Of a stretch of DNA of 64,000 nucleotides, positions 1 through 8,490 are shown one piece after another (within the stretch, counting starts at the first letter, position 1; each line of letters starts with the position of its first letter). The notes beneath the pieces were generated by a model. That model was not told the origin of the DNA. It saw only the letters and a program-made list of their open reading frames with translations, and searched no databases. The DNA is from Occultella gossypii. GTDB taxonomy: Bacteria > Actinomycetota > Actinomycetes > Actinomycetales > Beutenbergiaceae. The DNA lies in the NCBI RefSeq assembly GCF_019947135.1, contig NZ_JAGSHT010000002.1, positions 186,001 to 250,000 on the forward strand, written 5' to 3'. A program made the translations under genes and the position numbers.

Positions 1-1160
1 ATCCGCTCGCCCAGGCGCAGCAGTCCGTACGCGGCTGCGCCCGTGAGCGCCAGGGAGACCAGGCCCTGCCAGATCGGGACGTCCCCGGCGAGCATCCGGA
101 TAGGCATCGCGACCGAGGAGACCACCGGGACGAAGCTCGCGATCTCGAGCCAGATGCCCTCGGCGAACAGTCCGACGAACAGGGCCACCATGATCACGGT
201 GATGATCGGCCCGGTGTTGGACTGCAGGTCTTCGCTACGGCTGGCCAGGGAGCCGAGCACAGCCCAGACGGCGGCGAGCGCCGTGAACCCGACCACGAAG
301 AACGCGATGAACCACCCGGACGCGCTGAGGATCCAGCCGATGTCGCCCGCCAGGCCGGTGAGGTTCACCGCGGTCAGGCCGACGACGCAGTAGAGCAGGA
401 TCTGTGCGAACGCCAGCAGGGAGTTGCCCAGGACCTTGCCGTAGAGCAGCTGGCGGATCGGGATGGCGGTTGCGAGGATCTCGACGACGCGGTTCTGCTT
501 CTCCTCGAGCACCGAGTTGGCGATGGTCATCCCGAAGATGATCGCGGCCATGTAGAACAGGAACGCGAAGATGAAGCCGACGATGAAGGCGAGGGCGCCA
601 CGGTCGGCGTCCGGGTCGAGGAGCTCCGTGGTGACCTCCGATCCGGCCATGAGCTCGTCGAGCGTGGTCCCGGCCGCCTCTGCGTTGGCGGCGAGGACCG
701 ACTGACTCACGGCGTCCGTGAGCGCGGCTGAGAGGTCGGAGTCCACCTCCGAACCACCCAGTAGCGCCCAGCCATCGGCGCCGGCGACGAGGCCGGCGTC
801 CACGTCGCCGTCGAGCACCGCGGCCCGCAGTGCGTCCTCGGAGTCGAACTCGGTGACCTCGAGGGTGTCGCCGGCGGCGGTGATGGCCTCGCTGCTGGCC
901 TCGGCCACCACGGCCGCGTCGGCCTGGCTCGTGCCGACCGTGTAGTCGGACGTGCGGTTGCCGACCACGGCACCGATGACGACGCTGGCGGCGATCATCG
1001 CGAGGGTGACGATCGTGGAGATCACGAAGCTCTTGTCCGCCAGCTTCACCATGATCTCGCGGATGGTGACGATCAGCCAGGGGTTGCGCACCGGAGCCGG
1101 CGGGCTCTGCTCGCCCAGGGACGGCGTCGGCGTCTGCGGGGAGGAGTCGGTGGTGGTCAT
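1..1160 (-). CDS. ABC-2 type exporter permease (NatB-like), 3' end outside window
   Basis: Membrane subunit of an efflux-type ABC transporter. The start ATG at 1160 overlaps the stop of the upstream ATPase gene (ATGA), so the two are translationally coupled. About 386 codons are visible and the frame is still open at base 1. After a cytoplasmic N-terminus of about 45 residues comes one membrane span (FVISTIVTLAIIAASVV), then a roughly 120-residue extracytoplasmic domain rich in Asp, Glu and Ala, and then a series of hydrophobic spans beginning with LAFIVGFIFAFLFYMAAI. This layout matches the NatB/ABC2_membrane_3 permeases, which export sodium or antimicrobial compounds. The substrate cannot be read from the sequence. 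The two-component genes immediately upstream suggest stress-responsive control, but that is inference. Confidence 0.85.
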   Translation of the reverse strand, partial: MTTTDSSPQTPTPSLGEQSPPAPVRNPWLIVTIREIMVKLADKSFVISTIVTLAMIAASVVIGAVVGNRTSDYTVGTSQADAAVVAEASSEAITAAGDTLEVTEFDSEDALRAAVLDGDVDAGLVAGADGWALLGGSEVDSDLSAALTDAVSQSVLAANAEAAGTTLDELMAGSEVTTELLDPDADRGALAFIVGFIFAFLFYMAAIIFGMTIANSVLEEKQNRVVEILATAIPIRQLLYGKVLGNSLLAFAQILLYCVVGLTAVNLTGLAGDIGWILSASGWFIAFFVVGFTALAAVWAVLGSLASRSEDLQSNTGPIITVIMVALFVGLFAEGIWLEIASFVPVVSSVAMPIRMLAGDVPIWQGLVSLALTGAAAYGLLRLGER

Positions 1161-2050
1161 CGGGTCACCTCACGGTAGATCTCGGACAGGGACCGGGTGA
1201 TGGGGGCGAACTCGGCGAGCCCGCGTTCGGCGGCGCGCTTCAGCAGCGGCTCCCGGGCGCCGTCGGCCAGTTCGAGGACGGCGCGCGGGCCGTCGACGTC
1301 CAGCACGCTCACGCCGGGTACGTCGCGCAGCCACCCGGCGTCCGGCGTGGTGACGATGCGGTAGCGCGTCGGGCCGGCGTTGCGGAGCTCGTCCGCCGCA
1401 CCGGCGGCCATGACCTTGCCGTCGGAGAGGACCACGAGCGAGTCGCAGAGCCGGTCGACGAGGTCGAGCTGGTGGCTGGAGAACAGCACCGGCACGCCCT
1501 GGCGGAGGCGGTCGCGGAGGAGCTCCACCATGGAGTCCACGGCCACCGGGTCGAGGCCGGAGAACGGTTCGTCCAGGATCAGCGCGCTCGGTCCGTGCAG
1601 CAGCGATGCGGTGATCTGCACGCGCTGCTGGTTCCCGAGGGACAGCGACTCGAGCTTGTCCTTGACCCGGTCCGCGAGCCCGAACCGCTCCAGCAGGCGG
1701 GTGGCCTCCTTGGCGGCATCTCCTCGGCTCATGCCGCGCAACTGGCCCAGGTAGCAGAGCTGGTCGAGGATGCCCTGCTTCGGGTACAGGCCACGCTCCT
1801 CGGGCATGTACCCGAACCGGGAGCGGTCGGCGGCCGTGATCGGCCGGCCGTCCCAGAGCACGTCGCCACCGTGGATCACCAGGACGCCCATGACCATCCG
1901 CATGGTCGAGGTCTTCCCGGCGCCGTTGGCGCCGACGAACCCGGTCATCTGGCCCGGCTCCACCGTGAACGACACGTCGTCCACGGCCACCTTCTCGCCG
2001 AAGCGACGGGTCAGTCCCCGCACCTCGAGCCTGGCGTCCGCTTGCCTCAT
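1157..2050 (-). CDS. ABC exporter ATP-binding protein (NatA-like)
   Basis: Cytoplasmic ATPase of 297 residues that powers the permease encoded next to it. Visible motifs are Walker A GANGAGKTS near residue 42, a signature-like LSLGNQQRV in place of the usual LSGG, Walker B ALILDEPFSGLDP, and the switch region LFSSHQLDLVDRLCD. The last 80 residues form the C-terminal extension common in NatA and drug-exporter ATPases. The stop overlaps the permease ATG. Start ATG 2050 follows a GGAGG-like stretch. The family exports ions, lipids or antibiotics; the specific cargo is unknown. Confidence 0.93.
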   Translation of the reverse strand: MRQADARLEVRGLTRRFGEKVAVDDVSFTVEPGQMTGFVGANGAGKTSTMRMVMGVLVIHGGDVLWDGRPITAADRSRFGYMPEERGLYPKQGILDQLCYLGQLRGMSRGDAAKEATRLLERFGLADRVKDKLESLSLGNQQRVQITASLLHGPSALILDEPFSGLDPVAVDSMVELLRDRLRQGVPVLFSSHQLDLVDRLCDSLVVLSDGKVMAAGAADELRNAGPTRYRIVTTPDAGWLRDVPGVSVLDVDGPRAVLELADGAREPLLKRAAERGLAEFAPITRSLSEIYREVTR

Positions 2051-2225
2051 CTGGTCCTCCCGATCCGCATCTCGCCGCGGCGCTGGTCGCTGCCGTTCGG
2101 CCTGGTCCGAGCCTAGGAAGGACGCGTGCCCCGGCGCGTCGGCCGCGCGGGGGAGCCGTGAAGATCCGCCGCTGGGGGGAGACGGGCACCCGGGAGGAGG
2201 AGGTGGCCGGCTCCGGGCTCGGTGC

Positions 2226-2951
2226 TCAGTCGCCGGCGCCGACGATGCCGGCCCGGTGTGCGAACACCACGGCCTGCACGCGGTCCCGGGCGCCGACCTT
2301 GGCCAGCACGTGCGAGACGTGGGTCTTCACGGTGGACTCGCCCACGAACAGCTCGGTCGCGATCTCGGCGTTCGAGTAGCCCTCGGCGAGGAGGGTGAGC
2401 ACGTCCCGCTCCCGGGCGGTCAGGCTCTGGACGGCGCGGGCCGCATCCGAGTCCGGTGCGGCCGCACGGTGGGTGGCGGCGCCGTTGGTCGCGCGGCTGG
2501 GCGGGCCGGGGGCACCCGGCACCGGGTCGGTGCCGGATGCCAGGCGCGCGATCACCTTGACCGTGACCTCCGGGGACAGCAGGGCATGACCGTCGGCGAC
2601 CGCCCGGATGGCGGCGACCAGGTCATCGGGGTCGGCGTTCTTGAGCAGGAAGCCGCTCGCGCCCGCGCGCAGCGCCGCGAACAGGTAGTCCTCGCGGTCG
2701 AACGTGGTCAGGATGATGACCTTCGCGCTGCCGGCGGCGACGATCCGCTCGGTGGCCGCGATGCCGTCGAGCACGGGCATCTGCACGTCCATCAGCACCA
2801 CGTCCGCGGGCGTGGAAGTGAGCAGTTCGACGGCCTGGGCTCCGTCCGCCGCCTGGCCGACCACCTCGATGTCGTCCTCGATGGAGAGCACCATGGCGAA
2901 CCCGGACCGGACCAGGGCCTGGTCGTCGACGATGGCGACGCGGATGGTCAT
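2226..2951 (-). CDS. NarL/FixJ-family response regulator
   Basis: Two-domain DNA-binding regulator of 241 residues. The receiver domain covers about residues 1-120: acidic pocket IVDDQ, phosphoacceptor Asp in VVLMDVQMP, and conserved Lys in LLKNADPDD. A linker of about 35 Ala/Pro-rich residues precedes a LuxR-type helix-turn-helix near 170-235 (LTARERDVLTLLAEGYSNAEIA). The gene overlaps the upstream kinase gene by four bases (ATGA), so the two form one operon and presumably a cognate pair. The NatAB-like exporter lies downstream on the same strand about 175 bp away and is a plausible target. Confidence 0.93.
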   Translation of the reverse strand: MTIRVAIVDDQALVRSGFAMVLSIEDDIEVVGQAADGAQAVELLTSTPADVVLMDVQMPVLDGIAATERIVAAGSAKVIILTTFDREDYLFAALRAGASGFLLKNADPDDLVAAIRAVADGHALLSPEVTVKVIARLASGTDPVPGAPGPPSRATNGAATHRAAAPDSDAARAVQSLTARERDVLTLLAEGYSNAEIATELFVGESTVKTHVSHVLAKVGARDRVQAVVFAHRAGIVGAGD

Positions 2952-4411
2952 CGGGTCTCGCTCTCGGTGTTGGTGGTGGTGTCGCGGAGGTGGAATCGGG
3001 CTCGGACCCGCCAGCCGGTTCCGGTCAGCCGAGGGCCGATCTCCGCCTGACCGCCGTGCAGCGAGACGCGCTCGGACACCCCGCGAAGACCGTACCCGGT
3101 ACCGGACGTGCCACCGCGCGGCTGTCCGTCGTCGAGGACCTCGACCTCCACGAAGGCGCCGGCCGGGGAGTCCGTGGGGCCGCCGTCGGCAGTGCCACCG
3201 CTGCTTCCGGTGCGTAGGGTGACCGACGCGGAACCGGCCGTCGAGTGCCGGACCACGTTCGTGAGCGACTCCTGCACGCAGCGGTACACGGACAGGCCGA
3301 GCGCGGGGGGCACCCGGTCCAGGTCGCCCGGGGCGGCCTCCACCCTCGTCAGGGTGACCCGGAGCCCTTGCCGGCGGTGCTGTTCGGCCAGGTCGTCGAG
3401 ATCGGCGAGGCCGGGCTCCGGCGCCCGGGAGTCGCCGCTGCGGCCGGCGTCGGTCTCGCTGCGCAGCACCCCGAGCAGGGCGCGCATCTCGCCGACGGCG
3501 TCCCGGCTCGCGCCCTCGATCGTGCGCAGAGCACCCTCCGCGACCTCCGGTGAGCGGGTCAGCACTCGTCGTGCCGCGCCCGCCTGCACCCCGATCACGG
3601 AGACGTGGTGGGCCACGACATCATGCAGTTCGCGCGCGATCCGGAGCCGCTCGTCCACCACGGCCCGGCGTGCGAGCTCGTCGGCCTGGGCGTGGATCCG
3701 CTCCGCCTGGTCGGCCAGCCGAGCCCGCTGCAGCGCGCCACGCCAGGAGGCGCGGCCGACGAGGATGGCCCCTCCGAAGTAGGCGAGGTTGATCACCGCC
3801 GTGTAGAGCACGTAGGCGAGGACCGGGTCGAGGGGGCCGGTGGGGCCATCGGTGCCGTAGAACATCGCGACGGCGTTGGAGATCGTGAACGAGATGACGA
3901 TCCAGGCGGCCATCTCGAGCAGCACCAGGGCGACCGCGATCCAGAGCCACCGGCGGTCCCGTGCCCAGGCGACGGCCGCGTAGATGGCGGCGAAGTAGGC
4001 GGTCTGGAACGGGAGCTGGACGCTCGCCTCGGGGCTGACGTAGGCGAGGCCGAGGAACAGGGCCGAGGAGATCAGCAGCGTGATCATCGGGTAGCGCCGC
4101 CGGACGGCCAGCGGCGCGATCATGCCGGCGACCGCGACGTAGCCGCGCCAGGACTGCTCGCCCTCGATGACCAGGCCGAAGGACTTGGTGGCAACGGTCA
4201 TGCCGAGGGCCACCATGATGAACACGACGGTGCCGAGGATGTCCCGGCGTTGCTGGGCCCGGGTGGGCCCGGGCCGCTCCCAGAGCGGCTCCTCTGCGTC
4301 GTTCAGCCAGGTGAACAGACGGCTTGTCCACGACCCGCGCGGTGGCATTGAGGACGGGTCCGCGGGCTCGGCGCCCGCCGCCGCGGACTGCGTGCTGGAC
4401 AGGGTGGGCAT
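2948..4411 (-). CDS. Two-component sensor histidine kinase (HisKA_3 type)
   Basis: Membrane sensor kinase of 487 residues. Five to six hydrophobic spans lie between about residues 50 and 225. The dimerisation/phosphoacceptor region carries RELHDVVAHHVSVIGVQAG, with the first His of the HD pair the expected phosphorylation site. The C-terminal HATPase_c domain shows a degenerate G box (GTGYGLRGVSERV). This is the DesK/LiaS-like kinase class that partners NarL regulators. Its stop overlaps the start of the response regulator gene. A TAGCCT box lies 8 bases before the ATG on the minus strand, so the transcript may be almost leaderless. The signal is unknown. Confidence 0.92.
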   Translation of the reverse strand: MPTLSSTQSAAAGAEPADPSSMPPRGSWTSRLFTWLNDAEEPLWERPGPTRAQQRRDILGTVVFIMVALGMTVATKSFGLVIEGEQSWRGYVAVAGMIAPLAVRRRYPMITLLISSALFLGLAYVSPEASVQLPFQTAYFAAIYAAVAWARDRRWLWIAVALVLLEMAAWIVISFTISNAVAMFYGTDGPTGPLDPVLAYVLYTAVINLAYFGGAILVGRASWRGALQRARLADQAERIHAQADELARRAVVDERLRIARELHDVVAHHVSVIGVQAGAARRVLTRSPEVAEGALRTIEGASRDAVGEMRALLGVLRSETDAGRSGDSRAPEPGLADLDDLAEQHRRQGLRVTLTRVEAAPGDLDRVPPALGLSVYRCVQESLTNVVRHSTAGSASVTLRTGSSGGTADGGPTDSPAGAFVEVEVLDDGQPRGGTSGTGYGLRGVSERVSLHGGQAEIGPRLTGTGWRVRARFHLRDTTTNTESETR

Positions 4412-4495
4412 GACTGACGAGGCTATCCGCCGGCGGCCGGACCCGCGTCCGTCCCACGAGGGAGAACGGGGTCGGGCTCCTCCGGCCGGCGGAGA

Positions 4496-5206
4496 TCAGG
4501 GCGCGCGGTGGGGCGACCCGGCCAGGATCGAGGCTGCCCGGGCGTCGCCGGCCACGGCCAGCGCGATCTCCGCATGCCGCGGGTCGGTCGCCGGCAGCAC
4601 CGCACTCGCGGCGGTCGCCACGGCTATCGGGCCACCGGCCGCGGTGGTCAGGTCCGCCGCGGCCGTTCCGGCACCGGTGGCCAGCGCGGCGAGGGTCGCA
4701 GTCATGCCGCCGTCGGCGGCCAGGGCGGCGAGCGCAGCGGCAGCCTGACCCAGGACGGAGGCGGACGCGAGCGACTGGATCACGTCCCGGTCGCGCAGGG
4801 CGGCCGCGGCTGCCCCCGTCGCGGGCGTGCGAACCATCCGGACCGGTTCGGCCTCGAGCGTGATCGGACCCGCGGGGTAGGAGGCGGTGAGGATATACGC
4901 GCCCGCGCCCGGGAACAGCGGCTGGGACGCGGCGGTGCAGAGCAGCAGGACGCCCGCCTCAAGGACCTCGCCCGGGCCGAGCTCCACCTCTCGGGGCAGG
5001 CTGTCCGCCGGCCACGGCCAGCCGGCCCGGAGCGTGCCGGTCGGCCCGTCCACGTCGATGACCAGGTCACCGTCGGGCAGGTTCAGGCGGGCGTTCACGG
5101 TGACCGGGCCGGTCCCGGTGTTCGCCAGCGCGACAACGCCGAGCAGGGCCTGGTCCGACCCTGACCGGGCGGGCACGGTCAGGGTCAGCGTCAGGGTTCC
5201 ACTCAT
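4496..5206 (-). CDS. Uncharacterised beta-sandwich/helical protein, paralogous to the C-terminus of its upstream neighbour
   Basis: 236 residues without a signal peptide or membrane span. The first 120 residues look like a beta-sandwich (Ig-like) domain: alternating hydrophobic strands, ALANTGTGPVTVNARLNL, and LGPGEVLEAGVLL. The remaining 110 are Ala-rich and helical. The same order and motifs occur at about 519-802 of the protein encoded just upstream (TLTNTGDEPRVVTARLNL, LAPGESLTARMQV), so this gene looks like a duplicated copy of that C-terminal half. The start ATG overlaps the upstream stop (ATGA), so the pair is co-translated. I do not recognise a named family and assign no function. Confidence 0.75.
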   Translation of the reverse strand: MSGTLTLTLTVPARSGSDQALLGVVALANTGTGPVTVNARLNLPDGDLVIDVDGPTGTLRAGWPWPADSLPREVELGPGEVLEAGVLLLCTAASQPLFPGAGAYILTASYPAGPITLEAEPVRMVRTPATGAAAAALRDRDVIQSLASASVLGQAAAALAALAADGGMTATLAALATGAGTAAADLTTAAGGPIAVATAASAVLPATDPRHAEIALAVAGDARAASILAGSPHRAP

Positions 5207-7611
5207 GCCGGCGATGCTGCCACGAAGTCGGCCACGATGGCCTCGGCAGCGGCCATGTCCGCTTTGCCCTTGCGGGCCCGCTTCGCCCGGCCGAGCGCGT
5301 CCGCGACCACGGGAGCGTCGGACTCCACCGGGCTCGCCACCGTGGCCGCGAGTCGGACGATCTCCTCGGCGGACCGGCCCTGCATGGCCAGGTCGAGGTA
5401 GCGCTTCACCTCGTCCGGCGCTGCCGCCCGGGTGGCGGCGCGCCCGCCGTCGTCCGCGGCACGGGCGTCCGAGCGGTGGTCGGCGTGGGTCCGGGCGAAG
5501 GAGTTCGCCAGGACCAGGGCAGCCGCGGCGCCGGTGTCGGCGTCGTTGTGTGCCTGCGCCACCGTGGCCAGGCGGTCGCGGGCCGTCGTGTCGGTGCCGA
5601 AGTCGCCCAGCGCGAACGCCCGCCCGACGGCGGTGTCCAGGGTCTGGGCGGCGATGTCCACCTCGGTCTCGGTGGCGGCCGTGCGCACGTACACGGTGGC
5701 CCGTTGGCTGCGGGCCGAGGTGAAGGTGTCCACGTCGAACTCGGCACGGACCACGTGGGTGCCGGGCTGTTCGAAGGTGACACCCTCGCTCGTGAAGAAG
5801 ACCTGCATGCGGGCCGTGAGGGACTCGCCCGGGGCGAGTACCGCCGTCGGGCGGGTGCCACAGGCGACCACGACGTCGCGGACCTGCTCCACACTGCCGT
5901 CCGGCAGCACGTGGTGCAGCCGCAGGTACCCCTCGGCGAGGTTCAGCCGTGCGGTGACCACACGCGGCTCGTCGCCGGTGTTCGTGAGCGTGACCTCGGC
6001 GGTCACGTACTCACCGACGTACACCTCCGCCGGCAGCACCAGGTCGAGGGTGAGGGCGTCGGTGTCGTCTCCGGTCGTGTAGCCGGTGGCGTCCACCGGA
6101 ACGGGTAGGCCGGAGGAGAGAGAGCCGTGACCCCAGCCGAAGTTCTTCCATCCGGGGCGCACCTGTGGGTCGGGGGAGTGGATGAGGGAGTCGAGGTCGT
6201 GCTGGGCGAACGCGAAGGCGGCGTTGCCCGGGTACTGGTTCGTGGTGCTCGCGAAACCCATCACGTCCCCGGTCTGGTTCATGATCTCGGTGCCGATCGG
6301 TGGCACGTGCACGTCGTGCTTGGGGTGGAACAGGTTCAACGCGTGCCCGGCCTCGTGGATCATCGTGCGCAGGAACGCTGCGGGAACGTTGTTCAGCGGC
6401 TGGTTCCGGGCGGCAGGTTCGATGAAGTCCTGCCCACCGAGGGTGGCGTCGGCGAATCCGACCGAACCCTCGCGGGGGACCGAGTCGTCGTCGAACATGA
6501 CGCCGAGCAGGCCGCCCTGCGCGGATCCGACGAGCAGCCACAGACGCCACGGGTCCGCGGCGCCGGGGTCGCGATGCGTCGTCAGCAGCGTCTGCAGCTC
6601 CGCCATCGTCAGGGAGGCGTCGCTGGGGACGTTCAGGTCGTCGACCCGCACCCTGGTGTCCCACCCGGCGGACGCGTAGACGTTCTGGAACGTGCGCACG
6701 GCGCCGTGGTTGAACGCCGACGCCGGCCAGTTCCGACCGGTCATCACGTCGACCTCGATGGCGCAGCCGCGGTAGAGGTTGGCTGTCTTCGTGGCCGTGA
6801 CGTCGTACGTCGTGCCGCCGATGGTCGCGGTGCCGGTCATGGTGGCGACCCGGTTGCGGCCGATGAGGATCGAGCGGCGGCAGGTCAGTCTCATCGAGCC
6901 CGTCTCGGTGGACACGAACTCCTGGCTGGTGCGGTTCCAGAGATGGCGGCGCAGGTTGAAGGAGAGGGTGCCGCTCGAGTAGGTGACGCCGGTGGAGCGG
7001 AAGTACCAGGAGTACTCGTTCTTCGGCAGTTGCGGGTAGTGCGGGAACGGTGGCGCCCCGTTGATGCCCGAGAGCAGGCTCACACTTGCGCCCGGGAGTT
7101 CGGTGACGGCCGTGCCGAGCAGGTTCGGGTCGATGTCAGCCTCGGTGGCGTCGGACGCCCCCGTGGCCGCAGCCATGGCGTCAGCCTCGGTGTCTCCGCC
7201 GATGAACACGGGCAGGTTCTCGATCGGGCCGAAGATGGGCGACCGCTTCACGTAGACGTCGCCGCTGATCCGCAGCGAGGTGTTCCGGACCTCGATGCGC
7301 ATCGGCCCCCGGATCTGCTGGCGCAGGAAGACCGGCACCGGCCGCCGGGACGTGAACTCGATGAGCCAGGACCCGTTCACGACCGGTAGCGAACAGGGCC
7401 GGTCGAGGATGTACGGGGGGATCTGAGGCTCGAAGGGGATGCGCGGCTCGAAGGGGATGCGCGGGTCGATCGGTACCGGCCTCGGCACCACCGGGGTCGG
7501 CGGTCCGAGGACCGGCCCTGGCACTCGGACGTCCATCAGGTCGCCTTGCTCGTCGTAGTACAGGGTGCCGTCGTCTCCGCAGCAGCCCGAACTCTCGTCG
7601 TACTCGGTCAT
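5203..7611 (-). CDS. Large metzincin-like zinc peptidase candidate with C-terminal beta-sandwich module
   Basis: 802 residues. The N-terminus has a Cys pair (SSGCCGDDG) and a Pro-rich segment with the hexapeptide RIPFEP twice and a near copy FEPQIP. Residues 70-410 are mostly beta-rich and unassigned. Residues 419-429 read HEAGHALNLFH. This has the HExxHxxxxxH zinc-ligand spacing of metzincins, but Asn replaces the usual Gly, and a possible Met-turn (EIMNQTGD) follows about 15 residues later. Residues 519-645 form an Ig-like domain and 650-802 an Ala-rich helical tail; both are repeated in the downstream gene. No signal peptide is visible, so either the enzyme is cytoplasmic or export is unconventional. 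Peptidase activity is inferred from the motif only. Confidence 0.75.
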   Translation of the reverse strand: MTEYDESSGCCGDDGTLYYDEQGDLMDVRVPGPVLGPPTPVVPRPVPIDPRIPFEPRIPFEPQIPPYILDRPCSLPVVNGSWLIEFTSRRPVPVFLRQQIRGPMRIEVRNTSLRISGDVYVKRSPIFGPIENLPVFIGGDTEADAMAAATGASDATEADIDPNLLGTAVTELPGASVSLLSGINGAPPFPHYPQLPKNEYSWYFRSTGVTYSSGTLSFNLRRHLWNRTSQEFVSTETGSMRLTCRRSILIGRNRVATMTGTATIGGTTYDVTATKTANLYRGCAIEVDVMTGRNWPASAFNHGAVRTFQNVYASAGWDTRVRVDDLNVPSDASLTMAELQTLLTTHRDPGAADPWRLWLLVGSAQGGLLGVMFDDDSVPREGSVGFADATLGGQDFIEPAARNQPLNNVPAAFLRTMIHEAGHALNLFHPKHDVHVPPIGTEIMNQTGDVMGFASTTNQYPGNAAFAFAQHDLDSLIHSPDPQVRPGWKNFGWGHGSLSSGLPVPVDATGYTTGDDTDALTLDLVLPAEVYVGEYVTAEVTLTNTGDEPRVVTARLNLAEGYLRLHHVLPDGSVEQVRDVVVACGTRPTAVLAPGESLTARMQVFFTSEGVTFEQPGTHVVRAEFDVDTFTSARSQRATVYVRTAATETEVDIAAQTLDTAVGRAFALGDFGTDTTARDRLATVAQAHNDADTGAAAALVLANSFARTHADHRSDARAADDGGRAATRAAAPDEVKRYLDLAMQGRSAEEIVRLAATVASPVESDAPVVADALGRAKRARKGKADMAAAEAIVADFVAASPA

Positions 7612-7746
7612 GGTTCACTCCAGGTGCCGGTCCGGCGTCGTTGCCGGACGTTTCATGGTCGATCGCGAGGAGGCGGGTGACCAGAGGCCTGATCGGGTGG
7701 TCCGCGGGTGATTGACGAGCCGGCAGCGGGTGATTCGCTGCTCGTC

Positions 7747-7752
7747 TAAAGT
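7747..7752 (+). promoter_or_regulatory. Predicted -10 box of a leaderless transcript
   Basis: TAAAGT lies 7 bases before the ATG at 7760, the distance at which transcription would begin on the start codon itself. No ribosome-binding site is visible between them. I see no convincing -35 box. Confidence 0.4.
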
Positions 7753-7759
7753 CGTGTCC

Positions 7760-8473
7760 ATGCGTTCCGAGTACGTGATCCCCGGGCTGCCGTGCCGAGA
7801 TCTGGACGACGTCCTCCCGTTCTACGAGGCGCTCGGGTTCGACGTCACCTATCGCCAGGTCCGGCCGAACCCGTACGCGGCCGTGCGCCGCGGTGGGATC
7901 GAGCTTCACTTCTTCGGCGTGCCCGAGTTCAACCCGGAGGACTCGATGGGCAGCGTCGTGGTCATCGTGCCGGACACGGGCGCGCTCTATGCGGCATTCG
8001 CGGCCGGGCTGCGCGCCGAGTACGGCAAGGTCCCGATCAGTGGCATCCCGCGGATCACCCGACCCCGCAAGAAGCAGGGCACCAGCGCAGGCTTCTCGGT
8101 CGTGGATCCCGGCGGCAACTGGCTGCGGGTCACCGCCACCCCGGACGAGGACGCGCAGGACCCGACCGACGGTGGGCGCCTGGGCCGCGTGGTGGCCGCC
8201 GCCGCGCGGCAGGCGGACTCCCATGGCGACGTCGACGCGGGGGTACGGGTGCTACGCACCGGGCTGGCCCGGCACGCGGACGCACCCATGGTCGAGCAGG
8301 TCCCGGCGCTGGTGTACCTCGCGGAGCTACTGGTCCGCACCGGTGACGCCACCGGCGCCCGGGAGAGCCTCGCGCTGGTGCGGGCCGTCGACCTGACCGA
8401 GGCCGAGCGCGACCTGCTCGCAACGGACCTGTCCACGGCCGCCGACCTCCTGGCGTCGGAACTGCCTGACTAG
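7760..8473 (+). CDS. VOC (glyoxalase/bleomycin-resistance fold) protein with helical C-terminal extension
   Basis: 237 residues from ATG 7760. I chose this over an in-frame upstream codon because MRSEYVIPGLPCRD is where VOC-fold similarity begins and a -10 box sits 7 bases upstream. Residues 1-125 form a single VOC module (YEALGFDVTYRQ, GIELHFFG, GFSVVDPGGNWLRV) of the type found in dioxygenases, glyoxalases and bleomycin-binding proteins. Residues 130-237 are helical, with repeats resembling TPR or CHAT-linked helices (GRVVAAAARQADSHGDVDAGV, ALVYLAELLVRTGD). The extension is unusual for a small VOC protein. Substrate and metal dependence are not evident. Confidence 0.82.
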   Translation: MRSEYVIPGLPCRDLDDVLPFYEALGFDVTYRQVRPNPYAAVRRGGIELHFFGVPEFNPEDSMGSVVVIVPDTGALYAAFAAGLRAEYGKVPISGIPRITRPRKKQGTSAGFSVVDPGGNWLRVTATPDEDAQDPTDGGRLGRVVAAAARQADSHGDVDAGVRVLRTGLARHADAPMVEQVPALVYLAELLVRTGDATGARESLALVRAVDLTEAERDLLATDLSTAADLLASELPD

Positions 8474-8490
8474 GATCGGACAGAACCAGT

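Noticed and set aside
43-393. A 116-codon plus-strand frame at the window start
   Set aside because: It is antisense to the ABC permease, whose frame has membrane spans and an ATGA link to the ATPase gene.
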